DNA from: Solimonas sp041659605
GTDB taxonomy: Bacteria; Pseudomonadota; Gammaproteobacteria; Nevskiales; Nevskiaceae
Length of the DNA: 64,000 nucleotides
NCBI GenBank assembly: GCA_041659605.1
Contig: JBAZXW010000009.1
Coordinates: 1-64,000 of the forward strand
Reading direction: 5' to 3'
The first letter of the stretch is position 1, and each line of letters starts with the position of its first letter. The translations under genes were made by a program, and so were the position numbers. The notes beneath the pieces were generated by a model. The model was not told where the DNA came from and ran no database searches. It was given only the letters and a program-made list of their open reading frames with translations. Shown in pieces: positions 18,526-27,764 of this stretch.

Positions 18526-18552
18526 TTAGCAGCCTTTCATTGCGAGTGCTAA
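18526..18552 (+). promoter_or_regulatory. CIRCE-like operator (HrcA site) upstream of groES
   Basis: TTAGCAGCC, nine bases, GAGTGCTAA. The right arm is the exact CIRCE half-site and the left arm has two mismatches to TTAGCACTC; the nine-base spacing is exact. It overlaps the predicted transcription start of the sigma-32-type promoter, where HrcA would repress. Confidence 0.75.
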
Positions 18553-18626
18553 CAACGACCGCGTCCAAGCGGTCAGAGCATTCGCTGTGGGACATTCAAG
18601 TCATTGAACCATTGGGAGATTTACGT

Positions 18627-18920
18627 ATGAATCTGCGCCCCCTGCACGATCGCGTGATCGTCAAGCGTCTGGAAGAAGAGAAGAAGTCGTCCGGCGGCAT
18701 CATCATTCCGGACAATGCGGCCGAAAAGCCGGTCCGTGGCGAGGTGATCGCCGTGGGCCCCGGCAAGAAGACCGAGGACGGCAAGGTCGTCCCCATGGAT
18801 GTGAAGAAGGGTGACGTCATCCTGTTCGGCAAGTACTCGGGTTCCGAGGTCAAGGTCGACGGCGATGAACTCCTCGTGATGCGCGAGGACGACATCATGG
18901 CCGTCTTCACCAAGAAGTGA
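18627..18920 (+). CDS. groES: co-chaperonin GroES
   Basis: A 97-residue Hsp10 that caps the GroEL folding chamber. The family signature MNLRPLHDRVIVKRLEEE opens the protein, and the mobile loop EEEKKSSGGIIIPDNAAEKP that contacts GroEL is intact. The ATG at 18627 follows GGGAG by ten bases. Predicted to be under both heat-shock sigma and HrcA control (sites at 18497 and 18526). groEL follows after an unusually long 130-bp spacer holding an inverted repeat. Confidence 0.98.
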   Translation: MNLRPLHDRVIVKRLEEEKKSSGGIIIPDNAAEKPVRGEVIAVGPGKKTEDGKVVPMDVKKGDVILFGKYSGSEVKVDGDELLVMREDDIMAVFTKK

Positions 18921-18936
18921 CCTGCGCGGAGCACAG

Positions 18937-19025
18937 GTCATCCCCGCGCAGGCGGGGATCCAGCCTGGCTCCCCCGATCAAACCACTCTCAAACAACTCT
19001 GGATTCCCGCGTTCGCGGGAATGAC
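18937..19025. repeat. head-to-head REP/BIME-like pair in the groES-groEL spacer
   Basis: GTCATCCCCGCGCAGGCGGGGATCCAG (18937-18963) and, inverted, the CTGGATTCCCGC...GCGGGAATGAC element (18999-19025) surround about 35 bases. Each forms its own hairpin and the two are near reverse complements, so a large cruciform-like fold is also possible. This repeat type is common between genes in proteobacteria. Here it lies inside a two-gene operon. Confidence 0.8.
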
Positions 19026-19050
19026 GGATCAAAAATCTGAGGAATTCAAG

Positions 19051-20688
<1,638 letters not shown>

Positions 20689-20692
20689 TGTC

Positions 20693-20739
20693 GTCCTGAC
20701 AAGCCGCCTACATCCCTGTAGGCGACTGTCAAAACAAGC
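20693..20739 (+). repeat. hairpin repeat copy B, directly after groEL
   Basis: Flank GTCCTGACAAGC, stem CGCCTACA/TGTAGGCG (20705-20712 with 20717-20724), loop TCCC, tail ACTGTCAAAACAAGC. It begins four bases after the groEL stop, in sense orientation, and precedes the terminator. Confidence 0.8.
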
Positions 20740-20753
20740 AGTGTGTGTTGTGA

Positions 20754-20786
20754 GCAAGGCCCCGGAAACGGGGCCTTGCTATTTTT
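20754..20786 (+). terminator. groES-groEL operon terminator
   Basis: Perfect 11-bp stem GCAAGGCCCCG/CGGGGCCTTGC with GAAA tetraloop, then TATTTTT. Confidence 0.9.
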
Positions 20787-20826
20787 CCCCTCTCCCCCGG
20801 TACGGGGGAGAGGGCAGGGTGAGGGG
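20787..20826. repeat. CCCCTCTCCCCC...GGGGGAGAGGGCAGGGTGAGGGG element
   Basis: Inverted CCCTCTCCCCC/GGGGGAGAGGG followed by CAGGGTGAGGGG. A shorter relative lies at 22895-22935. This is a common proteobacterial intergenic palindrome. Confidence 0.7.
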
Positions 20827-20844
20827 GCGTCGGCGCAGCCGGCG

Positions 20845-21303
20845 TTACGTTCCCAAAAACTTCGGCATGCCCAGTTTCAGCCCCTTGCCGGGAAGGGCCA
20901 TCAGCGTCGAGGTGCCGTGCGCAACCAGGTCACCGCGTTCGTCGCGCACGCTGGCTTCGGTGTAGCTGATCTGCCGGCCCGGGCGCAGGCAGCGGCCGTC
21001 GGCGACGAGTTTCCCGCCAGTCACGGCCTTGAGGTAGTTGAGCTTGAGATCGACATTGACCAGTCCGGCGTCCTCGGGCAGGCGCATGAAGCCGGCCCAG
21101 AAGGTCGCAGTGTCAATCAATGTCGCCAGCACGCCGCCGTGGACGATGCCGAAGGGCTGGAAATGCGGCTTGGCGATATCCAGCTCGATGCGGCAGCTGT
21201 CGTCTCCGATCGCGGAGAGGCGAAAGCCGATGTGGCTCGGAAAATCGCCGGTGTTGACGGTGCGCAGCAGTGCCTCGATGTACTCGGGATTCGCGATCGG
21301 CAT
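20845..21303 (-). CDS. PaaI-like acyl-CoA thioesterase (hotdog fold)
   Basis: A 152-residue hotdog-fold thioesterase. The signature FGIVHGGVLATLIDTATFWA (about residues 51-70) carries the HGG and Asp of the PaaI/YigI group that hydrolyses aromatic or medium-chain acyl-CoA. It is monocistronic and convergent with groEL, and its 5' end is 44 bp from the divergent WYL regulator. The substrate is unknown. Confidence 0.86.
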   Translation of the reverse strand: MPIANPEYIEALLRTVNTGDFPSHIGFRLSAIGDDSCRIELDIAKPHFQPFGIVHGGVLATLIDTATFWAGFMRLPEDAGLVNVDLKLNYLKAVTGGKLVADGRCLRPGRQISYTEASVRDERGDLVAHGTSTLMALPGKGLKLGMPKFLGT

Positions 21304-21347
21304 GGTGTTCAGGTGTGCAGGCGGAAGGTGCGCTAGCCTAGCGTCTG

Positions 21348-22307
21348 ATGAAATCGTTTGAACACGTCTACCGTCTGCATCGCATGCTCAAGGCGGCGCG
21401 CTACCCGGTGCCGTTCGAGCGCATCCAGGCCGAACTCGAGTGCTCGCGCGCAACGACCAAGCGGGTGATCGCCTACCTGCGCGACGTGCTCGGCGCGCCG
21501 CTGGAAACCTCGCGCGAGCCGCGCGGCTACCGGTACACCGATGCCGCCTACGAGCTGCCCGGGTTCTGGTTCAGCGCCGAGGAGCTGCAAGGCCTGCTGA
21601 CCCTGCAGCAGCTGCTCGCCACCTTTCAGCCGGGCCTGCTCGACGAAGCGCTGGCGCCGATGAAGACGCGCATCGACCAGATCCTCAAATCGCAGGGCCT
21701 GTCCGCCGACAACGCCGGCCGGCTGCGCCTGCTGCGCGCGGCCGCGCGGCAGCCGGGCCAGCACTTCGCGACGATCGCGGCCGCGGTTCTGCAGCGCAAA
21801 CGGCTGCACATCGAGTACGAGGCGCGCGCGACCGGCCAGGCGACAGAACGCGAGATCTCGCCGCAGCGGCTGACGCATTACCGCGACAACTGGTATCTCG
21901 ACGCCTGGTGCCACAAGTCCGGCGGACTGCGCACGTTTGCGCTCGACTGCGTGCGCGGCGCCGATCTGCTCGACAGCGCAGCGCAGAACGTCGACGATGC
22001 GCGGCTCAATCTCGAACTTGGCGGCTCCTACGGGATCTTCTCCGGCGCACCGACCGCTACCGCGATGCTGCGCTTCACGCCGGATCGCGCGCGCTGGATC
22101 GCCGCCGAGCAATGGCATCCTAACCAGCAGGGCGTGTGGCTGGCCGACGGCAGCTACGAACTCTCGGTGCCCTTCCACCGCGACGAGGAACTGATCCTCG
22201 ACATCCTGCGCTACGGGCCGGACGTCGAGGTCCTCGCGCCGGCGTCGCTGCGCATCGCCGTCGCCCAGCGGCTCGAACAGGCCGCGCGCCGCTACCGCAC
22301 GCTGTAA
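21348..22307 (+). CDS. WYL-domain transcriptional regulator (YafY-like)
   Basis: A 319-residue regulator: an N-terminal DeoR-type winged helix (about residues 1-60, RIQAELECSRATTKRVIAYLRD) followed by a WYL domain (about 140-220, containing HYRDNWYLDAWCHKSGGLRTF) that senses ligands, often nucleic acid or nucleotide, and a C-terminal WCX extension (about 240-310). WYL regulators control DNA repair, phage defence and other stress genes. Here no defence gene is adjacent; the divergent thioesterase may be its target (inference). Confidence 0.88.
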   Translation: MKSFEHVYRLHRMLKAARYPVPFERIQAELECSRATTKRVIAYLRDVLGAPLETSREPRGYRYTDAAYELPGFWFSAEELQGLLTLQQLLATFQPGLLDEALAPMKTRIDQILKSQGLSADNAGRLRLLRAAARQPGQHFATIAAAVLQRKRLHIEYEARATGQATEREISPQRLTHYRDNWYLDAWCHKSGGLRTFALDCVRGADLLDSAAQNVDDARLNLELGGSYGIFSGAPTATAMLRFTPDRARWIAAEQWHPNQQGVWLADGSYELSVPFHRDEELILDILRYGPDVEVLAPASLRIAVAQRLEQAARRYRTL

Positions 22308-22413
22308 GTCTTCTTGCGGCGGCGCGAGCCGGGGCTCATCCGATCGGACGGCGCCGTCCACGGGGCGGCCGCGCTCAACTCCGCAGGGTCAGCCACTGCA
22401 AGGGGAGCAGCGC

Positions 22414-22875
22414 ATGTCACTGTCGACTTCCGACGTCATCCACATGCTGATCGGCATCGCGTCGATCGCCGGCGTGTTCTACATCAACCGTCACCTCTAC
22501 AAGGGCGGCTGGCGCGGCGCGGGCGTGTCCTGGATCGAAGGCGCGTACTACGTGTTCGGCGTGCTCGGTTTGGTGCTCGGCTGGTACTTCAATCTCCAGT
22601 ACATGAGCAGCTATGGCAGTGACGTCGGCTGGGTCCACTGGACCAAGCTGTTGTTTGTCAACCCGGCGTCCGCGTCGGGCGGACAGGATCTGATCATCGC
22701 CAACCTGTTCATCATGCCGCTGTGGACCATCGCCGAAGGCCGCCGCTGCGGCATGAAAGCCTCGTGGTGGTACTTTCCGATGAGTCTGGTCACCAGCTTC
22801 GCGTTCGGCATCGCAATCTTCCTCGCCGTGCAGCAGCGGCACTACCGCTGGAAAGCAGCTGGCCATAGCGCCTGA
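22414..22875 (+). CDS. DUF2834-like small membrane protein
   Basis: A 153-residue protein with four predicted helices (about residues 7-24, 42-60, 85-105 and 117-137). The C-terminal pattern WWYFPMSLVTSFAFGIAIFLAVQQR resembles the DUF2834 family of unknown function. AGGGGAGCAGCGC precedes the ATG. It is a stand-alone gene 106 bp after the WYL regulator; a regulatory link is possible but not shown. Confidence 0.62.
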   Translation: MSLSTSDVIHMLIGIASIAGVFYINRHLYKGGWRGAGVSWIEGAYYVFGVLGLVLGWYFNLQYMSSYGSDVGWVHWTKLLFVNPASASGGQDLIIANLFIMPLWTIAEGRRCGMKASWWYFPMSLVTSFAFGIAIFLAVQQRHYRWKAAGHSA

Positions 22876-22894
22876 CTCTCTTCTTCTTTCTCTT

Positions 22895-22935
22895 CTCCCT
22901 CTCCTCCTGAAGGGAGAGAGGATCGGGGTGAGGGG
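22895..22935. repeat. CTCCCTCTCC...GGAGAGAGGATCGGGGTGAGGGG element
   Basis: Diverged relative of the repeat at 20787-20826, with the same GGGGTGAGGGG end. It fills most of the gap after the DUF2834-like gene. Confidence 0.65.
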
Positions 22936-23026
22936 GCCAATCGCGAAGCGTCTGGAATCAAGGCTCAGGTTCTGAGCCCCGACATCCGGACAATGCGCTC
23001 CACGTTCACCACCAACGGAGCCGCAC

Positions 23027-23233
23027 ATGACCGCCGACACCCTGCCTTTCGCCGTTCAGCTCACCGCTGACCGCAAGTACCTCAACGTCCGTATTCCGGT
23101 CGACAGTCTCCCCGCCGAACTGCGCAAGCACCCGTCGGCGATGAACGTGCGCCTGCTGCCCGAGCAGCCCGAGGTGAAGAATCAGCCGTGGCGCGGCTGG
23201 GCGCCGAACTTCCTGCTGGCGCTGGCGCACTGA
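23027..23233 (+). CDS. small hypothetical protein, 68 residues
   Basis: I do not recognise a family. The 68 residues are soluble, with no signal peptide and a Trp-rich C terminus (QPWRGWAPNFLLALAH). A GGAG seven bases before the ATG, codon use like the neighbours and tight fit in a 447-bp space between two genes support it as real. It stands alone, 89 bp before fbp. Confidence 0.55.
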   Translation: MTADTLPFAVQLTADRKYLNVRIPVDSLPAELRKHPSAMNVRLLPEQPEVKNQPWRGWAPNFLLALAH

Positions 23234-23322
23234 GGCCGAAGGCAATCACCTGCGCTGCGGTCATCGCTTGCATTCCCCCCGCCAGCCCGGAAAATGCGCG
23301 CCCATGACGCCGTGGAGGGCCT

Positions 23323-24363
23323 ATGTCGCAGGGGATGTCGGGTAAGGCGGTGAATGGGAGCAAGGGCGTGTCCTTGACCCGGTATCTCATCGAGGAGCAG
23401 CGGGCGGGGCGGATCAATGGCGATCTGCGCCTGCTGATCGAGGTCGTTGCGCGCGCGTGCAAGTCGATCGCGAACGCCGTGAGCAAGGGGGCGCTCGGCG
23501 GCGTGCTCGGTGACGCCGGCACCGACAACGTCCAGGGCGAGGTGCAGAAGAAGCTCGACGTGCTCTCGAACGAGATCCTGATCGAAGCCAACGAGTGGGG
23601 TGGCCATCTTGCGGGGCTGGCGTCCGAGGAGATGGATCACAGCCAGGCGATCCCCAATGCGTATCCGAAAGGCAGCTACCTGCTGCTGTTCGATCCGCTC
23701 GACGGCTCCAGCAACATCGACGTCAACGTCAGCGTCGGTACGATCTTCTCGGTGCTGCGCTGCCCGGAGGGCGTCAGCGAGCCCACCGACGAGCATTTCC
23801 TCCAGCCCGGCACGACACAGGTTGCGGCCGGCTATACGGTCTACGGTCCGAGCACGATGCTCGTGCTGACGGTCGGCCACGGCACGCACGCGTTCACGCT
23901 CGATCGCGAGCAGGGCAGCTTCGTGATGACGCAGCGTGGCATGCGCATTCCCGAGGACACCAAGGAATTCGCGATCAACCTGTCGAACCTGCGCCACTGG
24001 CATCCGCCGATGAAGCGCTATATCGACGAACTGCTGGCCGGCAAGACCGGACCGCGCGGCAAGGATTTCAACATGCGCTGGGTCGCGTCGATGGTGGCGG
24101 ACGTGCATCGCATTCTCACGCGCGGCGGCATCTTCATCTATCCGCGCGATCTGAAGGACCCGGACAAGCCGGGCAAGCTGCGCCTGATGTACGAGGCCAA
24201 CCCGATGAGCTTCATCGTCGAGCAGGCCGGCGGCGCGGCGACCAACGGCTACGACCGCATCCTCGACATCAAGCCGTCCAAGCTGCACCAGCGCGTTGCG
24301 GTGTTCCTCGGCTCGATGAACGAAGTCGAGATCGCGACGCGTTACCACCGCCAGACGCAGTAG
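23323..24363 (+). CDS. fbp: fructose-1,6-bisphosphatase class I
   Basis: A 346-residue phosphatase that converts fructose 1,6-bisphosphate to fructose 6-phosphate in gluconeogenesis. The metal-binding signature FDPLDGSSNIDVNVSVGT is at about residues 123-140, the acidic EE pair (102-103) precedes it and YEANPMSFIVEQAGG is near the C terminus. The first 15 residues are longer than usual but the next ATG would delete family-conserved sequence only slightly, so the start is slightly uncertain. It is monocistronic and convergent with cbpA. Confidence 0.95.
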   Translation: MSQGMSGKAVNGSKGVSLTRYLIEEQRAGRINGDLRLLIEVVARACKSIANAVSKGALGGVLGDAGTDNVQGEVQKKLDVLSNEILIEANEWGGHLAGLASEEMDHSQAIPNAYPKGSYLLLFDPLDGSSNIDVNVSVGTIFSVLRCPEGVSEPTDEHFLQPGTTQVAAGYTVYGPSTMLVLTVGHGTHAFTLDREQGSFVMTQRGMRIPEDTKEFAINLSNLRHWHPPMKRYIDELLAGKTGPRGKDFNMRWVASMVADVHRILTRGGIFIYPRDLKDPDKPGKLRLMYEANPMSFIVEQAGGAATNGYDRILDIKPSKLHQRVAVFLGSMNEVEIATRYHRQTQ

Positions 24364-24372
24364 GGTGGCGGT

Positions 24373-25275
24373 TTACGGCTGTCGCGGATCGAAGCCGGGA
24401 AACTGCTTGGGCATGTCGGCGTAATACGCACGTTGTTCGTCGGTGGTCGCCGGGGGGGCGACCACCTGCAACGTCACGTACTGGTCGCCCGGCACCGGTC
24501 CCGGCAGGCCGCGGCCCTTGAGGCGCATCTTGCGCCCGCTCTGGCTGTTGGCGGGCAAGGCCAGTTCGACCGCGCCGCCCAGCGTCGGCACCGGCACCTT
24601 GGCCCCCAGTGCCGCTTCCCACGGGGCGACCTTGAGCGTGTGATAGAGATGCGAATTCTCGACCTCGAACAGCGGGTGTTTGGCGAACTCGATCTCCAGC
24701 AGCAGGTCGCCGCCGTTCTCGCCCTGTTTGGCGAGGCGGATCGTCTTGCCGCCGGTGATGCCCTGCGGAATCTTGATGGTCAGCCTGCGGGCGCCGACGC
24801 TGATCTGTTTCTGCGCGCCGTGGTACGAGTCTTCGAGCGAGACGATCAGGTGCGCGCGCGTGTCGGGCGGCGCCATGTCCGCGTAGCTGCCGAAGCCGCC
24901 GCGCATGCCGCCCATTCCGCCGCCCGCGCCGCCGAACAGCTGCGAGAAGAAATCGGAGAAGCCGCCCAGGTCCTCGGCGCCGCGCGCCCGCGAGCGGCCG
25001 CCGGCATGTCCAAAGCCCATGTTCCAGTCCGGTGGCGGCGTGAACTGCTGGCCGGCCTTCCAGTTGGCGCCGAGCGTGTCGTAGGCCTTGCGCTTCTCCG
25101 GATCGCTGAGGACTTCGTTGGCTTCGTTGGCCTCCTTGAACTTGTCTTCCGCGCCTTTGGCCTTGTTCTTGTCCGGATGGAATTCGCGGGCGAGCTTGCG
25201 ATAGGCGCGCTTGATCTCCTCGGGCGTGGCCGTGCGGGAGACACCGAGAATCTTGTAGTAGTCCTTGTATTGCAT
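24373..25275 (-). CDS. cbpA: DnaJ-class co-chaperone CbpA
   Basis: A 300-residue J-domain protein. The J domain (residues 1-70) has the HPD tripeptide (FHPDKNKAKG) needed to stimulate DnaK. A Gly-rich linker with FSDFFSQLFGGAGGGMGGM follows, then two DnaJ C-terminal beta domains (about 125-290). The zinc-finger domain of true DnaJ is absent, as in CbpA. It assists DnaK and may bind curved DNA. hsp20 lies upstream in the same direction, but a strong hairpin at 25319 separates them. Confidence 0.93.
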   Translation of the reverse strand: MQYKDYYKILGVSRTATPEEIKRAYRKLAREFHPDKNKAKGAEDKFKEANEANEVLSDPEKRKAYDTLGANWKAGQQFTPPPDWNMGFGHAGGRSRARGAEDLGGFSDFFSQLFGGAGGGMGGMRGGFGSYADMAPPDTRAHLIVSLEDSYHGAQKQISVGARRLTIKIPQGITGGKTIRLAKQGENGGDLLLEIEFAKHPLFEVENSHLYHTLKVAPWEAALGAKVPVPTLGGAVELALPANSQSGRKMRLKGRGLPGPVPGDQYVTLQVVAPPATTDEQRAYYADMPKQFPGFDPRQP

Positions 25276-25318
25276 CGCGCGGGCGGGACGAATTCTGGGG
25301 GGCGGCCGAGGACTCTAT

Positions 25319-25352
25319 AACGAATCGGGGCGCTTGCGCGCCCCGATTCGTT
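25319..25352 (-). terminator. 15-bp perfect hairpin between hsp20 and cbpA
   Basis: AACGAATCGGGGCGC pairs perfectly with GCGCCCCGATTCGTT around TTGC. Neither side has a long T-run, so termination efficiency is uncertain; it could equally protect the hsp20 mRNA end. Confidence 0.55.
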
Positions 25353-25363
25353 TGGTGATGCGC

Positions 25364-25411
25364 ATCCTGCGCAAGCCGCGGCCGTCCATGGCCGCGACTT
25401 TCAAAACAAGC
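25364..25411 (+). repeat. hairpin repeat copy C, abutting the hsp20 stop
   Basis: Flank ATCCTGCGCAAGC, stem CGCGGCC/GGCCGCG (extended by a G-T pair), loop TCCA, tail ACTTTCAAAACAAGC ending at 25411, one base before the hsp20 stop codon. It is antisense to hsp20. Confidence 0.8.
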
Positions 25412-25858
25412 TCAGTGCGTGACTGCGATCTTGCGGGGCTGGGCCTGCGCTCGCTTCGGGATGACGACCCGCAGCACGCCGTTCTTGCCGGTGGCGGACA
25501 CGCTGTCGGCATCGACGGTGTCGGGCAGCACAAAGCGACGCATGAACTTGCCGCTCGCGCGCTCCGTTCGGCGGCGTTCGACGCCCCCATTGCCCGCGCT
25601 GTTGGGCTCCAGGGGCTGTTCGCGCGCGCCGGACAGGATCAGCACGCCCTTCTCCAGCGTGATCTCGATGCTGGACGGTTCGACGCCCGGCACGTCCACG
25701 TGCAGCACGAACTTGTCGCCATGCTCTTCGATGTCGACCTGCGGAACCCAGTCTGCGGTCACGGCACTGGACGCGTCGGCCGTGCGCTCGAACACGCGAT
25801 TGACTTCGTTCAGCAGCTCGCGGTGGAGCGCCCAGGGTTGGTAACGGGTGATGCTCAT
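25412..25858 (-). CDS. small heat-shock protein (Hsp20/IbpA family)
   Basis: A 148-residue alpha-crystallin-type holdase that binds unfolding proteins. The crystallin domain spans about 38-140 (DIEEHGDKFVLHVDVPGVEP and the GVLRVVIPK end), and the C terminus has an I-x-V motif (KIAV) used for oligomer assembly. The ATG is preceded by GAGGT. A sigma-32-type promoter (25897-25924) lies 39 bp upstream, so it should be heat induced with groESL. Confidence 0.93.
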   Translation of the reverse strand: MSITRYQPWALHRELLNEVNRVFERTADASSAVTADWVPQVDIEEHGDKFVLHVDVPGVEPSSIEITLEKGVLILSGAREQPLEPNSAGNGGVERRRTERASGKFMRRFVLPDTVDADSVSATGKNGVLRVVIPKRAQAQPRKIAVTH

Positions 25859-25896
25859 AGGGACCTCGTTGGCGGGACCAGATGTCTGTGCACCCT

Positions 25897-25924
25897 ATGT
25901 CGGGATGCGCCGGTCCGTTTCAAG
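25897..25924 (-). promoter_or_regulatory. sigma-32 type promoter of hsp20
   Basis: On the minus strand CTTGAAA (consensus), a 13-bp spacer and CCCGACAT. The spacing equals that of the groES promoter. The predicted transcript start leaves a leader of about 30 bases. Confidence 0.72.
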
Positions 25925-25927
25925 GGG

Positions 25928-27718
25928 TCAGCCCGTCGTGCGCAGCGGCGGCGGTGCAACCTTGAGGACTTCGTCGAAGGTGGTCAGGCCCTGTGCGACC
26001 TTCTGCGCGCCGGCGATGCGCAGCGGCAGCATGCCCTCGCGGATCGCCATTTCGCGCAGGCGCACCGGGTCGGCCTCGCTGCGGATCAGGTTTTTCAGGC
26101 CCGGGGACAGGATCATCATCTCGTACAGTCCGGTGCGTCCGAGGAAACCGGTCTCGCGGCATTCCAGGCAGCCGACCGAGGTGAAGCTGTGCGCGGGCGG
26201 CGTCAGCGTCCAGCCGGCCGTGAGCTCCTTCCACGCGACCGGCTCGACCGCCTGCGGCGCCTTGCAGTGGTGGCATAGCGTGCGCACCAGGCGCTGCGCG
26301 ACGACGCCCAGCAGCGTCGATTTGAGCAGGTAGGCCGGCACGCCCAGATCGAGCAGGCGGGTGATCGCCGAGGGGGCGTCGTTGGTGTGCACCGTCGACA
26401 GCACCAGGTGGCCGGTCAGCGCGGCCTGCACCGCGACCTCGGCAGTTTCGAGGTCGCGGATCTCGCCGACCATGATGATGTCCGGGTCCTGGCGCATCAG
26501 CGCGCGGATGCCGGACGCGAAGTTCAGATCGATGCCGGGCTGCACCTGCATCTGGTTGAACGCCGACACGACCAGCTCGATCGGGTCCTCGATCGTGCAG
26601 ACGTTGACCTGCGGCGTCGCCAGCTGCCGGAGCGTCGAATACAGCGTCGTCGTCTTGCCGGAGCCGGTCGGGCCGGTGACCAGGATGATGCCGTGCGGAT
26701 GGCGGATCAGCTCGCGCCAGCGCGTCACGTCCTGGTTCGAGAAACCCAGGGCGGGGAAGTCCTTCACCAGCACTTCCGGGTCGAAGATGCGCAGCACCAG
26801 CTTCTCGCCGAACGCGGTCGGCAGACTCGAAACGCGCAGCTCAATCTCCTTGCCGGACGGCGAGCGCGTCTTGATGCGGCCGTCCTGCGGCCGCCGCTTC
26901 TCGGCGACGTCCATGCGCGCGAGGATCTTCAGTCGGCTCGAGATGGCGGAATAGAGGCCGGCCGGCAGCTGGTAGACCTCGTGCAGCACGCCGTCGATGC
27001 GGAAGCGCACCTGGGCGACGTCGCGGCGCGGCTCCAGGTGGATGTCGGAGGCGCGCTGCTCGAAGGCGTACTGCAGTAGCCAGTCGACGATGGCGACGAC
27101 GTGCTGATCGTCCGCGCTGATGCTGCCACGGCGGCTGAGTTCGGTCAGCTGTTCGAGATTCTGCAGGCCGGCTTCCGGTGCGCGGCGGCGCTCGGTCTCG
27201 GCCGACTTCACCGAGCGCGCGAGCGCGTAGAACTCGACGAGGTAGCGCTCGATGTCTGCGCTGTTGGCGACGACACGCAGCACGGTTTGCTTCACCAGGC
27301 GGGCGACGTCGGCCTCCCACTCGCGATCGAAAGGATTGGCAACGGCGATGACGATCTCGGTCGGCGTCAACTTGAGCGGCAGGATGCAGGCGCGCGCGGC
27401 ATAGGGATAAGGCATCACCGCGGTGATGCGGGTGACGTCGATCTGCAGCGGATCGATGCGCTGGTACGGCAGCCCACTGCGTTGCGCCAACCACTGTGTC
27501 AGCGATTCCAGCGTCAAGCCGCGGCCCGGCGTACGTGCGTCGGGCAGCGCATGTGCGGCGATGGCGGGCAGGATCTTGCGCGAGGCCAGTCCGCGCAGCT
27601 CGCCGCGCAGCGGGCGCGCCTCCTCGGCCAGGAGCGCACCGTCGGCGATCAGCGCGTCGAGCACGTCATCCGCATCGAGGCGCAGCAGCGGGACGGGCGC
27701 GTCGGCGGCATTGTTCAT
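25928..27718 (-). CDS. PilB/GspE-type secretion ATPase
   Basis: A 596-residue type II secretion/type IV pilus assembly ATPase. The N-terminal MshEN-like domain (about 40-165) is followed by the core: Walker A GPTGSGKTTTLY (349-360), Asp box DPDIIMVGEIRD (411-422), His box TGHLVLSTVHTND, and the zinc-binding cysteines C482/C485 and C517/C520. It would power pilin or pseudopilin polymerisation from the cytoplasmic face. No other pilus or secretion gene is in the window, so it is an orphan here and its system cannot be named; PilB, MshE and GspE are all possible. Confidence 0.87.
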   Translation of the reverse strand: MNNAADAPVPLLRLDADDVLDALIADGALLAEEARPLRGELRGLASRKILPAIAAHALPDARTPGRGLTLESLTQWLAQRSGLPYQRIDPLQIDVTRITAVMPYPYAARACILPLKLTPTEIVIAVANPFDREWEADVARLVKQTVLRVVANSADIERYLVEFYALARSVKSAETERRRAPEAGLQNLEQLTELSRRGSISADDQHVVAIVDWLLQYAFEQRASDIHLEPRRDVAQVRFRIDGVLHEVYQLPAGLYSAISSRLKILARMDVAEKRRPQDGRIKTRSPSGKEIELRVSSLPTAFGEKLVLRIFDPEVLVKDFPALGFSNQDVTRWRELIRHPHGIILVTGPTGSGKTTTLYSTLRQLATPQVNVCTIEDPIELVVSAFNQMQVQPGIDLNFASGIRALMRQDPDIIMVGEIRDLETAEVAVQAALTGHLVLSTVHTNDAPSAITRLLDLGVPAYLLKSTLLGVVAQRLVRTLCHHCKAPQAVEPVAWKELTAGWTLTPPAHSFTSVGCLECRETGFLGRTGLYEMMILSPGLKNLIRSEADPVRLREMAIREGMLPLRIAGAQKVAQGLTTFDEVLKVAPPPLRTTG

Positions 27719-27764
27719 GGCGCTAAGTTAGCATCGTGCCGCAGAACCTGCGTGTGGGGAGAAC

